The translations under genes were made by a program, and so were the position numbers. The notes under the pieces were generated by a model that saw nothing but the letters and a program-made list of their open reading frames with translations, made no database searches and had not been told where the DNA came from. Shown here piece after piece: positions 1-10,725 of a DNA stretch of 64,000 nt. Numbering within the stretch: the stretch's first letter is position 1; each line of letters begins with the position of its first letter. Source of the stretch: Bos javanicus (taxonomy: Eukaryota; Chordata; Mammalia; Artiodactyla; Bovidae); assembly GCF_032452875.1 (NCBI RefSeq), contig NC_083870.1, positions 6,386,001 to 6,450,000 on the forward strand, read 5' to 3'.

Positions 1-1015
1 GTGATGGAAGAGGTAAGCAGAAGCCAATAGAGTGTACCTTCAAGGATCGGGAAATAAGTGTAAACCTTATGCCTGTCTCTGACAGGAAGTGACTGACTTC
101 ATCAGAATTGGAGAATTATGCTTATATCAGATTATTTGGATCTTAAAGATAATTTAACCAAATAGATCAAGAGCTAATTTTCTTAAATATTACATCCAAA
201 CACACTTATTCACCTGGAAACAATTTCATTACCAACTCTGTGGAAGAGATGGGTCTCTTTATTCCTTGGTAAGCATGCATAGCTTCTCCTACTCTTCTAA
301 AACTAGGGCTTACAAATCCCTATCTTTGAATTTTAAAATCTCCTGAAAGTTTTGTTAGAGGCTTGTGGACTCTTCATGAACAAAAAGAAGGGCGCAAAAT
401 GGGCCCAGTGACAGGCCCATTATGGGACTTTTGAGGCTTAAGGTCATCTTGCAGTGCACAGAGTATGCTTTGGGGGCAATTATTGTCCCTTGTCCCTTTA
501 AGGGCTCAGAATATCACAAGATCGTTGAAAGTATTTATCATTTGCATTGGGAAAGGTTAATGTATTCCTTCCAAATATAAGCTCCTGTTTATGCAAAAAC
601 ATGTCTCTCCCATTAGCTCTGCCAGAGCTCTGGTCCAAGCTTGGATTTGAAATCTGATGAATTCAGGTAGATATTAAAGGGTTTCTGGGCAGAACATGCT
701 CTTGTTAATGCAATAGGGAGGAGTCCTATGTAGTCAAAATCATCTGGAAGTGGATCGGTCTTTGTCAAATAGAACATTTAGATATCTATTAAATGTTCCC
801 TTGTGTTTAGGGAATAAGGTTCTGCCAGATAGTTTTTCAAGCAGGGACTCTTCACCCTTTTATATAGGCATCTAGGACAAGGAAGTCTGCCAGACTTGAA
901 TGATTGCTTGTTAGCAGAGTTGTTAGCTAGCTCACAATTATATGTAGGCCTTCATCTTACAGGCCCCCTGCCAATAGTCCAGAGATAAAGAGAGTGGGCA
1001 AAGGAGCCTGACACA
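1..1015. other. Unassigned intergenic DNA
   Basis: No gene, simple repeat or interspersed repeat was recognised. There is no open frame of note. Parts could be a very old degraded repeat, but I could not place it in a family. Confidence 0.5.
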
Positions 1016-1019
1016 AACT

Positions 1020-1300
1020 TTGCAGATGGGAAAACTGAGGCCTGGTGGAGCAGACACAATTTCAAAGCATCAGTTATGAATTAAGAAAGAGCCATATTCC
1101 ACAATCTTCATCAGTTGGCTCTGAAAATCAGGATTTGAGAATGCGGTCAATTTAAAGGCATGTAATGAAATTTACTCTTGACAAAGTAGAAAACTAAGGT
1201 TTACAGAAATTAATTCACAGTATTTAAAGCATATGGCTAGTTAGAAGTAGAATCTGAACTAGACCTAGCCATCTTGACTCCTAATTCAGTATATAATCAA
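1020..1300 (+). mobile_element. MIR SINE, degraded
   Basis: Two short stretches resemble the MIR core: gatgggaaaactgaggc near 1026, then a better match from about 1180 reading 'aaaactaaggtttacag', a degraded 'gtcacacagctagt' and 'agaatctgaactagacct'. The order matches the sense MIR consensus. This is an old mammal-wide tRNA-derived SINE, inactive. Boundaries are approximate and the first stretch could be a separate fragment. Confidence 0.6.
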
Positions 1301-1365
1301 CAGTTTTCTTCCTCTGGGCTTGAAAATGACTGTGTGAAAGATTATTCCCAGTCATGAGAAGGACT

Positions 1366-1637
1366 GCTGCTGCTGCTAAGTCGCTTCAGTCGTGTCCGAC
1401 TCTGTGCAACCCCATGGACTGCAGCCTACCAGGCTTCTCCGTCCATGGGATTCTCCAGGCAAGAACACTGGAGTGGGTTGCCATTTCCTTCTTCAATGCC
1501 TGAAAGTGGAAAGTGAAAGTGAAGTTGCTCAGTCGTGTCTGACTCTTAGCGACCCCATGGACTGCAGCCTACCAGGCTCCTCCATCCATGGGATTTTCCA
1601 GGCAACAGTACTGGAATGCGGTGCCATTGCCTTCTCC
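1366..1637 (-). mobile_element. Bov-A2 SINE, complete, with perfect 13-bp TSD
   Basis: Read on the minus strand this is the two-monomer Bov-A2 SINE. The (AGC)n tail appears as gctgctgctgct at the left end, and the second monomer follows the spacer 'gaaagtgaaagtgaag'. It is flanked by identical copies of catgagaaggact at 1353-1365 and 1638-1650. Bov-A2 derives from the BovB 3' end and is mobilised in trans by BovB. Confidence 0.95.
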
Positions 1638-1914
1638 CATGAGAAGGACTATTTTATCAATAAACAGATATCTTTATGATGTAAGTTAAAGAAGTGCTGG
1701 GTGAAATCCTTGCCCCAAATATCCATCTTAATGCTTTTTTGGTTCATCACTGGAGTTTTATCCTTGGGATCTCAAGGCCTTTTGTTCTCATATATCTCTC
1801 TATGCCAAACCTCTGGGGAAGCTAAGTCTCATCAACTCTTACCTCAGTCTCTGTTAATCATCAGCTTAAAGAGCAAGATTCAGAAGGAATAAAATTGGGA
1901 CCAAAGAGGGATGC

Positions 1915-2385
1915 CTAAGTGTTAGTCGCTCAGTCCTGTCTGACTCTTTGTGACCCCATGGACTGTAGCCTGCCAGGTTCCTCTGTCTATGGGATTTCCC
2001 AGGCAAGAATACTGGCTGCTGCTGCTGCTGCTAAGTTGTTTCAGCCGTGTCAGACTCTGTGCGACCCCATAGACAGCAGCCCACCAGGCTCCCCCATCCC
2101 TGGGATTCTCCAGGCAAGAACACTGGAGTGGGTTACCACTTCCTTCTCCAATGCATGAAAGTGAAAAGTCAAAGTGACGTCGCTCAGTTGTGTCTGACTC
2201 CTAGCGACCCCATGGACTGCAGCCTACCAGGCTCCTCCGTCCATGGGATTTTCCAGGCAAGAGTACTGGAGTGGGTTGAGTGGGTTGCCATTCCCTTCCC
2301 CAGGGGATCTTCCTGACCCAGGGATCAAGCCTGAGTCTCCTGCATTGCAGGTAGATTTTTTACCATTTGAGCCACCAGGGAAGCC
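1915..2385 (-). mobile_element. Bov-tA SINE interrupted by Bov-A2
   Basis: An outer minus-strand Bov-tA begins at about 1915 (gttagtcgctcagtcctgtc) and is cut at 'aatactgg'. A minus-strand Bov-A2 (about 2015-2276) follows with its own gct tail. The outer element then resumes at 'gagtgggttgcca' and runs to the tRNA-like head ending 'gagccaccagggaagcc' at 2385. No clean target duplication marks the inner element, so insertion or recombination between the homologous parts are both possible. Confidence 0.85.
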
Positions 2386-2416
2386 TCCTAGTGAGAGCCA
2401 AATAAAAAGATAACTG

Positions 2417-2633
2417 GGGCTTGATTCCCTGGTGGTGCTAGTGGTAAAGAACCTGCCTACCAATGCCAGAGACATAAGAGATTCGGGTTCAATCCCCAGG
2501 TCAGGAAGATACCCTGGAAGAGGGCATGGCAACCTACTCCAGAATTCTTGCCTGGAGAATCCCATGGACAGAGAAGCCAGCAGGCTACAGTCTGTAGGGT
2601 CACAGAGTCTGACACAACTGAAGTGACTTAGCA
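2417..2633 (+). mobile_element. Bov-tA SINE
   Basis: The tRNA-Glu-like head starts 'gggcttgattccctggtgg' and carries a B-box-like 'ggttcaatcccc'. The BovB-derived tail ends 'gacacaactgaagtgactt'. Full-length, plus strand. It lies head to head with the minus-strand Bov-tA on its left. Confidence 0.9.
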
Positions 2634-3089
2634 GTACCCGAGTCAAAACAGATCCTTCAATGTCTGTAGGGGTTCAATGGGTCTTCCCTGGTTCAAGCCC
2701 ACGAACCTCACAGGATGAGCAGAGCTTACTGTAAATAACTCTCTACTCCCATGTATTCATACTCATCCTAGGGTGAAAACGGGTTAAATTATTACCAGGG
2801 ATATCAAAGGAAAACACTTGTCACTGCAGGGCAATATGAGCTGGGATATGAAAGAAGGGCAGTCTGGGGGAGACGGCCAAGGTGTTTATAGACAATTCAA
2901 TTCTATTTTATTACAAATTAGCTAACTCTTCTTTTCCCCAGCTGGAAACCTCTCTGAATCCAGTTACTAATAGCAAAAAGAATCCGTCAAGTCACTGCAC
3001 AGTGTCACCCCAAAAGGCTATGTGCTGTATTTGCTAGGTACATGAGTGCTCAGATATTTCTATAGCATAGGAAGATAAGACCTGTATCC
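2634..3089. other. Unassigned intergenic DNA
   Basis: No gene or recognised repeat seen. Confidence 0.5.
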
Positions 3090-3151
3090 AGGTCCAGAAT
3101 TTTCAGCTTATTAGCTGAGTGATCTCACTCATGAACTTCCTTCAGTTAATT

Positions 3152-3460
3152 CTTCAGTTCAGTTCAGTGGCTCAGTTGTGTCTGACTCTTTGCGACCCCA
3201 TGAATCACAGCACGCCAGGCCTCCCTGTCCATCACCAACTCCCAGAGTTCACTCAGACTCATGTCCATGGAGTCAGTGATGCCATCCAGCCATCTCATCC
3301 TCTGTCATCCCCTTCTCCTCCTGCCCCCAATCCCTCCCAGCATCAGAGTCTTTTCCAATGAGTCAACTCTTCACATGAGGTGGCCAAAGTACTGGAGTTT
3401 CAGCTTCAGCATCATTCCCTCCAAAGAAATCCCAGAGCTGATCTCCTTCAGGATAGACTG
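3152..3460 (-). mobile_element. BovB 3' tail (ART2A-type), antisense
   Basis: Starts with the (ttcag)n tail typical of BovB 3' ends and follows the BovB consensus through 'tgatgccatccagccatctc' to 'gataga ctgg'. This is a 5'-truncated LINE/RTE copy of about 310 bp with no coding capacity. Confidence 0.9.
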
Positions 3461-3527
3461 GCATAAGCACTTAAAATATGAGTCATTTTTCTTGGTGAAA
3501 ATTGTTATTCACACTTGGTAAAAGTGT

Positions 3528-3722
3528 GAAAAGAGTTACGCCCGACCTTTTGCAACCCGATGGACTGTAACCCACCAGGCTCCTCTGTCCATGAAATTCT
3601 CGAGGCAAGAAGACTGGAGTAGGTTACCCTTCCCTTCTCCAGGGGAATCTTCCTGACCCAGGGGTCAAACCCAGGTCTCCTGCATTACAGGCAGATTCTT
3701 TACTGTCTGAGCCACCAGGGCA
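3528..3722 (-). mobile_element. Bov-tA SINE with likely TSD
   Basis: Antisense Bov-tA ending in the tRNA-like head 'gagccaccagggcag'. The same short sequence occurs on both sides: 'agtcatttttcttggt' at 3481-3496 and 'agtcattttttcttggt' at 3722-3738. This suggests the insertion also carries about 30 bases of extra tail. Confidence 0.8.
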
Positions 3723-3935
3723 GTCATTTTTTCTTGGTACTAGTACCCAAATTAGCATATCTGTTTTCTCATGTAAAATGGAAACCATTTATCATGATAT
3801 TACTACTTTGCAGTATCATCTAGGGATTAAATGAACTAACATATGACGTCTTGATCTATGGTAGGCGTACAATAAGTGATAGACATTATTTTGGTGGGGC
3901 ACATTTTTTCACCCTTAAAAGTGTGCCTGTGTGTG

Positions 3936-3937
<2 letters not shown>

Positions 3938-3966
<29 letters not shown>

Positions 3967-3967
3967 A
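3938..3967. repeat. (GT)n microsatellite
   Basis: An uninterrupted GT run of about 15 units, preceded by an imperfect gt-rich stretch from 3921. Length polymorphism between individuals is likely. Confidence 0.95.
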
Positions 3968-4195
3968 TGAGGGATGAGACTATGTAGAATAACCATCAAA
4001 CTGTCTTATATGCCCAGGTGAAATATTTAGTTGGCAGAAGCAGTAAGTCACCACACAATTCTTTTAGTAAATCACTAAATACTTCTTTCTGTTTTTCTCT
4101 TCTTTCCACTTTTCCCATGTGATTAATCAATCTAAAAGCCCAAATGAGGATTTCAATGGGATCTAAATAATTGCCAGATCCCTTGTTTTTTTGTT

Positions 4196-4606
4196 GTTGT
4201 TGTTGCAGTATAGTTGCTTTACAATACTGCATTAGGTTTTGCTGTACACCAAGGTGAATCAGCTGTATGATTACATATGTTCTCTTTTTTTGGATTTCCT
4301 TTCCATTTAGGTCACCACAGAGCATGGAGTTCCTTGTGCTGTACAGTAGGTTCTCGTTAGTTATCTATTTTTGTACATAGTATCAATAGTGTATATATGT
4401 CCCTCCCAGTCTCCTAATTCATCCCATCCGCTTTTCCCCCTTGGTATCCATACATTTGTTCTTTATGTCTGTGTCTCTATTTCTTCTTTACGAATAAGAT
4501 CAGCTATACCATTTTTCTAGAGTCTACATGTAGGCATTAATCTACAATGTTGTTTTTCTCTTTCTGACTTATTTCACTCTGTATGACAGTCTCTAGTTTC
4601 ACCCCC
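4196..4606 (-). mobile_element. L1 3' UTR fragment
   Basis: Antisense L1 3' end. It begins after a gtt-rich tail with 'tatagttgctttacaatac' and continues through 'gtcaccacagagcatggag', 'acagtaggttctcgttag' and 'tttttctcttt ctgact', as in L1 copies of intermediate age. No coding sequence. Confidence 0.85.
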
Positions 4607-5353
4607 CTTGAGTTCTTTTATGTCTGTTTCTGAAAATGGGGACCCAGCCTGTTTGTTTCCCATCATGTGACTTTATGGCTCTTACTGTTAAGTAATGCCA
4701 CAACTTGGGAAAACACTTGTGATTCTGGTCACAGGCAGAAGGCAGCTGATTGCTCCTTGTTTGGATCACCTTCTCAGCATCCAGTTTATTTCCAGGAGCA
4801 CATCAGTTCCAGGATGTGCAGGACCCTGGGACAGAGTATTCTCTCTCATCGCCCCATTAATGAGATGAGTGCAGCAAGTTAAGAGACAGCCACAGCAAAA
4901 ACAACAAGCACTCCACTGTGCACTTCCTCTAATTATCATGTTTGTGTTCTTGCCCATTTGAGAGAGGTTTCTGTGATGAAACTAGGTCCCATTCCCTTTA
5001 CTCTCCTTCCCTAACTCCAACTTTCTAAGGAATATCTATAGCATTACCATCTCCACTAACAGGTTTTTGCCACTAATTAAAGGTTTTTTTTTTTTTTACT
5101 GAAGGCATTGAGGGCTAACTTGGCCATCTGGATCCCCTCTATTGTTCTTCCAGAGAACAAGAGGGCAGAGTGGGGGGGCCAGAGTTTATTCCTTCCCTTT
5201 ACTCTGATACTATGCATCTCAGTAAGAAGGTTAAAGATAGAGAGGACACTATTAAATATCACTTATGCGGTGGAAGAGTACCTCTTCTGGTATTTTTATA
5301 TATAATCTATTAATGCTAAGTTTTTACAATAGGTCTAACATCATGTAGATCCC
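4607..5353. other. Unassigned intergenic DNA
   Basis: No recognised gene or interspersed repeat. It contains a T-run at about 5085-5097. Confidence 0.5.
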
Positions 5354-5362
5354 GGTGGTGTT

Positions 5363-5644
5363 GCTGCTGCTGCTGCTGCTAAGTCACTTCAGTCGTGTCC
5401 GACTCTGTGCGACCCCATAGACGGCAGCCCACCAGGCTCCCCCGTCCCTGGGATTCTCCAGGCAAGAACACTGGAGTGGGTTGCCATTTCCTTCTCCAAT
5501 GCATGAAAGTGAAAAAATAAAGTGAAGTCGCTCAGTCGTGTCCTACTCTTAGCGACCCCATGGACTGCAGCCCACGAGGCTCCTCTGTCCATGGGATTTT
5601 CCAGGCAAGAGTACTGGAGTGGGGTGCCATTGCCTTCTCCACCT
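5363..5644 (-). mobile_element. Bov-A2 SINE, complete, with TSD
   Basis: Antisense two-monomer Bov-A2. A gct-repeat tail lies at the left end and the spacer is slightly expanded (gaaagtgaaaaaataaagtg). It is flanked by ggtggtgtt at 5354-5362 and 5645-5653. The adjacent bases extend the match with one mismatch. Confidence 0.93.
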
Positions 5645-5653
5645 GGTGGTGTT

Positions 5654-6069
5654 AGGGAGTATAAAAGACGCATATGGTACGGGGACTGGCAGACAGAGAG
5701 AGAGAAAAGAACAAGCACAAAGCCTTCAAGAACAAGAGGATCTGTGTGTTTTTGTAGCTGTGCCCCTTATTGTGCACCTTGTAGAATATCTTATAACAAG
5801 AGTGACTCTTTATTATCACCTCTAAAATGCCAGGTACTTTTCATAGATTTCTCTAAGCCTATAAACCTGAATGTCAGCCCCTGATTATCCTTCAGTTCTC
5901 CAGCTTGCTGAATGCTTGTCTTAACATTCAAGAAAAAATGACGTATCTATCTTAAGTCTATCAGGAAATTCAGAATCCTTATTATCTCTAACAATTCTTG
6001 AGATACTTATATTTTTTCTAATCCTTCCTGATTCTGAGTTCTTCCTTCCAAATAATTTACTTGCTATTG
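5654..6069. other. Unassigned intergenic DNA
   Basis: No gene or recognised repeat seen between the Bov-A2 and the old L1 that begins near 6070. Confidence 0.5.
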
Positions 6070-6314
6070 TCTTGCATTTTATCATGAAAAGTAGCAAACA
6101 TATGCAAAAGAAAAGAGTAAAAAAATGTCAGAGATCAATCAACAATAGCCAATAGCTTCAGCAATAGCCAATGTGTTGATCAAACTGATATAATCAAGAT
6201 CCCCTAATTCCTACCATAACTGAGTCATTTTAAAGCAAATCCTAGATATAAGATTATTCCTAGAAATAATATTATTTATGTGCACATATAATATATACAT
6301 GCATATAAATATAT

Positions 6315-6316
<2 letters not shown>

Positions 6317-6361
<45 letters not shown>
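6317..6361. repeat. (TA)n microsatellite
   Basis: About 22 uninterrupted TA units, preceded by an AT-rich alternating stretch from 6275. The right end directly touches the BovB tail. Long TA runs can extrude cruciforms and are unstable. Confidence 0.95.
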
Positions 6362-6364
<3 letters not shown>

Positions 6365-6533
6365 TTCAGTTCAGTCTCTCAATCATGTCCGATTCTGCAA
6401 CCCCACGTACTGCAGCACACCAGGCCTCCTTGTTCATCACCAGCTCCCAGAGTTGACTCAAACTCATGTCCATTGAGTCAGTGATGCCATCCAACCATCT
6501 CATCCTCTGTCGTCCCCTTCTCCTTCCGCCTTC
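6361..6533 (-). mobile_element. BovB 3' tail (ART2A-type), short
   Basis: Antisense BovB 3' end starting 'tcagttcagttcagtctctc' and stopping at 'ccttctccttccgcc'. Only the last 170 bases of the LINE are present. The left junction abuts the TA microsatellite. Confidence 0.85.
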
Positions 6534-6542
6534 TTTTATTCA

Positions 6543-7098
6543 GGATGTGTGGTGAACAGACTCTAAGGTGGCTCCTTTGATTCCTATTTCCTGGTGTTCA
6601 CACCCTCATGCAATCCCCTTCCCTTGAGTATGGGCAGAATTCGTATGACTTACTTCTAATCAATGGAAACATGGCAACAATGAGACACTGTACATGAGTA
6701 AATAATTTAAGACTATAATATCCATCTTTCTAGGAGATTCCTTGCTGGCTTTGAAGAAGCAAACTGCCATGTCATGAACCTTTTTGTCGAAAGGGCCGCA
6801 TGGCAGGGAACCAAAGGTGGTATCCAGCTGACCGCCAGTAAGACACTAAGACCCTCAGTCTTATTCCTTGCCAGGAACTGAATTTTGACAATGATTACAT
6901 AAGCTTGTAAATAAGACCTTACCCCTGGAGAGACTGAAGTGAGACTCTAGCCCTGGTGAACACCCTCAATGTAGCCTTTCAGAGAAAACAGCAAAGCTGT
7001 ATTCATATTTGACCCACAGAAACTGAGATCATAAGTGTGTGTTGTTTTAAGCCTCTAAGTGTGTGATGATTTGTTATATAGCACTAGTTAAATAAAAC
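6543..7098 (+). mobile_element. MaLR-type (MLT1-like) LTR, ancient
   Basis: Resembles an old mammalian MaLR LTR. Its tail reads 'cccacagaaactgagatcat', 'gttgttttaagcctctaag', 'gatttgttatatagcac', which parallels the end of MLT1-class LTRs. The middle part has 'gctggctttgaagaagcaa' and 'cactaagaccctcagtc'. Exact subfamily not assigned. Non-coding relic of an ERVL-related element. Confidence 0.55.
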
Positions 7099-7294
7099 AG
7101 TATGCACTTCTAAAAGATAAAGACGTCTGTTTTATATACCACAGTAACATCACATCAAAAGATAATTCCTTAATGACATTTCTTGATGATGTAATTAAGT
7201 ACCCAATGCTCTCCAAATTCCCCTAATCATAATTTTCTTATACAGTTGGTTTATGACAATCAAGATTTAAATAGCCCACACATTGCTTTTGATG

Positions 7295-7984
7295 GTATGT
7301 GTGTGCATATTCAGCCGCTCAGTTGTGTCCATCTCTTTGTGACTCCATGGACTGTAGCCCTCCAGGCTCTCCTGTCCATGAGCTTTCCACGTAATGAAAC
7401 TGGAATGGTTCATCCACGTCACTAGAGCCTGTTATACAGAGTGAAGTAATTCAGAAAGAGAAAAAGATATTGTATATTAACACATATATGTGGAATCTAG
7501 AAAAATTATATTGATGAACCTATTTGCAGAGAAGGAATGGAGACACGGATATAGAGAATGGACTTGGGACACAGAAGGGGAAGGAGAGAGTGGGACAAAT
7601 GGAGAAAGTAGCATAGACAAATATATACAACCATGTGCAAAATAGATAGCTAGTGAGAACTGGCTACATAACACAGGGAGCCCAGCCTGGCATTTTGATG
7701 ATCTAAAGGGGTGGCCTAGGGGGAGGGGAGGGAGGCCATATATCTATAATTATGGCTGATTTGCATTGTTGTATGGCAGAAACCAGCACAACATGGTAAA
7801 GCCATTTTCCTCCAATTAAAAAATAAATAAGTAAGCTTTCAACTTGAAAAAAAAAAAAATACTGGAGTTGGTTACCATTTCCTCCTCCAGGGGATCTTTC
7901 CAAACCAGGGATTGAACCTGCATCTTCTGCATTTCCTGAATTGACAGGTGAATTCTTTGCCACTGAGCCACCTAGGAAGCCCCA
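7295..7984 (-). mobile_element. Bov-tA SINE split by L1 tail, 9-bp TSD
   Basis: Antisense Bov-tA from 'cagccgctcagttgtgtcc' to 'gccactgagccacctagg', interrupted at about 7409-7857 by an L1 3' end. The SINE is flanked by cttttgatg at 7286-7294 and 7985-7993. The host sequence on both sides is the old L1M 3' region, which rejoins when the SINE is removed. Confidence 0.85.
7409..7857 (+). mobile_element. Ruminant L1 3' end, 5'-truncated, inside a Bov-tA
   Basis: Begins with the end of L1 ORF2 ('agagcctgttatacagagtg', 'aacacatatatgtggaatct') and continues through the 3' UTR to 'tggcagaaaccagcacaac' and an A-rich tail at 7845-7858. Plus strand, about 450 bp. It interrupts the Bov-tA near its 'actggaatgg' site, and a similar 'actggagttgg' follows the tail, probably the diverged target duplication. 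Confidence 0.85.
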
Positions 7985-9405
7985 CTTTTGATGACAATGT
8001 TTCTTAAATCCATTTTGTTTTGGGGGTTACCTTTCCCTCTTTTTTTCTTTTTAGTGACATTTATTTATTGAATAAGTGGGTCATTTGTCCTATTACAGTT
8101 TTCCGCTTTTGGAATCTCTAAAGCTAACTGCGTCTCAGTGGTGTTAACAAGATCTTTTAGCCGCTGTGCTTCCAGTAAGTTGAAAGTTTCAGAGGCATGA
8201 TCAGATTCTGATTATTTTTTGAAAGTGTAGGATCACTTCCTTCATAATGCTGTATATGTCTGACTGCATCATCCTGGGAACTCATAATGTCTAGAATCTA
8301 CTTTTTGTGATGTTAAGAAAAATCACTGGGTTTGGAGGTTATGAACGCGATCCATCCATTACAAAAAATTTCACCAACCCTTTATGTAAGAAGTTTAGCT
8401 GCCATTGATAATCATTGCCTAGATTCATTATTTCACTATGATCATAAAATAATAAAATAAATTATTGCTCTCCATCCATTGCTTTCTTTTTCCATGTACT
8501 TCTCTTTTCTGTATCGCTTTGCCCTCTCTACCATCCCAATGCTTTCATTTGCCATAATCCTATTGACTCAAAGTTGGGAGTATATAAAATTTCACTAAAA
8601 GTTTGGGACAATATTGTTGGAAGAGTAAAGGGCAGTTTAGCAAAGAGCTTAAAATTAGAAATTAGGTACCTCTGTTCTTAAAGGCTTCTCTGTTATCTTT
8701 TTCACTCTAGTGAGTGTCTCAACCTAGCAATAACCAGTGTTGTGGTTGAACCAATATTTGCGGTTCTGATAATGATTGAAAAATGCTGTTAAGTGATAAA
8801 CATCAGGAAGCATTGAAAAATATGGAGGTTTATTGCTTACAAGACTTGGGGCCACAAAACAAGCTCACAGGTAGAGAGAGATAGAGCACATAAACTTAGG
8901 GTTCCACTTCTATTTGAGTTGACTGTGGAGACCTAAAGTTTCATTGATTCATTCTTTTTTTATTAATAATTGAAGTATACTTGATTTACAATATTATATT
9001 AGTTTCAGTTACACAACATAGCAATTCGGTGTTTTTATAGATTGTACTCTATTTAAAATTATTATAAAAATTGACTATATTTCCTGTGCTGTAAAATATA
9101 TTTTTGTAGCTTATTTATTTTACATATTGTAGCATGTACCTCTTAATTTCTTACCCCTATGATGCCTTTTCCCCTTCTCTCTATTTGGTAACCACAAGTC
9201 TATTCTCTATATGCGTGGATTTGTTTCTGTTTTGTTATAGTCATTCACTTGTTTTATTTTTCAGTTTCCACATATAAGTGATACCATACAGTGTTCGTCT
9301 TTCTGTGTCTGATTTATTTTACTAAGCATAATACCCTCCAGATCTGTCTTTGTAGTTGCAAATGGCAAAATTTCACTCTTTTTTTATCTTTGAGTAATAA
9401 TCTAT

Positions 9406-9592
9406 CAGGGCTTCCCTGGTGTCCTAGATAATAAAGAATCTGCCTGCAATGCAGGAGACCCTGGAGACGGGGATGGCTACCCACTCCAGTATTCCTGCCT
9501 GGAGAATTCCATGGATGGAGAAGCCTGATGGGCTACAATCCATGGGGTCACAAAGAGTCAGACATGACTGAGGGACTAATACTTTCTCTTAC
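9406..9592 (+). mobile_element. Bov-tA SINE inside L1
   Basis: Begins 'cagggcttccctggtgtcc' and ends near 'gactgagggactaat'. Flanks aataatctat (9396-9405) and aataatccat (9593-9602) look like a target duplication with one mismatch. Removing it rejoins the L1 motif around 'gagtaatattccattg'. Confidence 0.85.
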
Positions 9593-9773
9593 AATAATCC
9601 ATTGTATACATTTACCATATATTCTATATCCATTCACTGGTCAGTGAACACAGGTTGCTGATATAACTTGCCATTATAAATATTGCTGCTATGAACATTG
9701 GGATACATAAATCTTTTCAAATTAGAGTTTTTGTTTTCTTTGGATATATGCCCTGGAGTGGAATTGCTGGATC

Positions 9774-10725
9774 AGGAAAGGACAGTCTCTTCAATAAGTA
9801 GTGCTGGGAAAACTGGATAACTACATGTTAAATAATGAAATTATAACTTTTTTTCATGTCATATACAAATATAAACTCAGAATGGATTAAAGATCTAAAC
9901 AGAAGACCAGAAATCTTAAAAATCCTAGAAGCAAACATAGGCACAACACTCTTTGACATAAGTCATATCAAAATCTTTTTGGATCTGTCTCCTAAGGGCT
10001 TCCCAGTTGGTGCTAGTGGTAAAGAACCTGCCTGCCAAAGCAGGAGATGCAAGGGACTCAGGTTCGATCCCTGGGCCAAGAAGATCTCCTGGAGGAGGGC
10101 ATGGCAATCCATTCCAGTATTCTTACCTAGAGAATCCCATGGACAGAGGAGCCTGGTGGGATACAGTCCAAAGAGTCAGACACGGCTGAAGTGACTTAGC
10201 ATGCACGCCTAAGACAAAGGAAACAAAAGCAAAAGTACATAAGTGAAACCTAATTAAAATTAAAAGGTTTGCACAGCAAAGGAAGCCATCAACAAAATGA
10301 AAGGGCAACCTACTGAATGAGAGAAAATATTTGAAAATGATATGGCTGAGAAAGGGTTTATATCCAAAATATATAAACACCTCATACAAGTCAGTATAGA
10401 AAAACAAACAGTCCAATTAAAAAATGGGCAGAAAACCTGAATAGACATGTTTTCCAAAGAAGAGATACAGATGGCCAATAGCATATGAAAAGATGGTCAG
10501 CATTACTAATCATCTGATAAATGTAAATCAAAACCATACTGAGATATCACCTCACACCTGACAGAATGGCTATCACCAAAAAGACCACAGTTAACAATGC
10601 TGGTGAGGATGTGGAGAAAAGTGAACCCAGGCACACTCTTAGTGGGATGGAAACTGGTGCAGCTACTGGAGAAGGCACGATGGAAGATCCTCAAAACATT
10701 TGAAATAGAACTACAGTATGATCCA
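9774..10725 (+). pseudogene. L1 ORF2 C-terminal fragment, dead
   Basis: Sense-oriented decayed L1 ORF2 coding text. The translation recalls 'INSEWIKDLNRRPEILKILE' (from 9874) and later 'MLVRMWRKVNPGTLLVGW' (from 10597). The frame is broken by stops, frameshifts and a Bov-tA at 9997-10207. It is the inverted 5' part of the L1 at 8946-10728. The reverse transcriptase core lies upstream of this piece and is absent. Confidence 0.8.
9997..10207 (+). mobile_element. Bov-tA SINE inside L1 ORF2
   Basis: Starts 'ggcttcccagttggtgctag', has the B-box-like 'ggttcgatccctg', and ends 'gaagtgacttagcatgcacg'. The flanking cctaag at 9991-9996 and 10208-10213 is a short probable target duplication. Confidence 0.88.

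Larger units (their letters stand above)
3090..3895 (-). mobile_element. MIR SINE split by two younger SINE insertions
   Basis: The left part 'ttagctgagtgatctcactcatgaac' (3105-3135) and the right part from about 3755 ('ttttctcatgtaaaatggaa', then 'gattaaatgaactaacatatg', then 'ggtaggcgtacaataagtg') are consecutive parts of an antisense MIR. The gap is filled by a BovB-tail element and a Bov-tA. Coordinates cover the insertions. Confidence 0.65.
6070..8470 (-). mobile_element. Ancient L1M-type 3' region in three pieces
   Basis: Three blocks are consecutive parts of one antisense old L1 3' region (L1MC/L1ME type): 6070-6265 ('agcaaacatatgc', 'tttaaagcaaatcctagat'), 7099-7285 ('cttctaaaagataaag', 'acagttggtttatgac', 'cccacacattgc') and 7985-8470 ('gggtcatttgtcctattaca', 'atgatcattgcctagattca' with small differences). 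The gaps are filled by a TA microsatellite with a BovB tail, a MaLR-like LTR, and a Bov-tA carrying an L1 tail. Non-coding. Confidence 0.75.

Noticed and set aside
1366..1384. Trinucleotide (GCT)n runs (also at 2015, 5363, 11106, 54460, 55893) as candidate disease-type repeat expansions
   Set aside because: These are the normal short (AGC)n tails of antisense Bov-A2 SINEs, only a few units long.
2417..2500. tRNA gene candidates at Bov-tA and CHR heads
   Set aside because: The tRNA-like heads have a recognisable B-box-like part but lack a full cloverleaf and are joined to SINE bodies.
2224..2646. A 140-codon minus-strand frame
   Set aside because: It spans a Bov-tA and part of a Bov-A2; the peptide is the standard conceptual translation of these SINEs.
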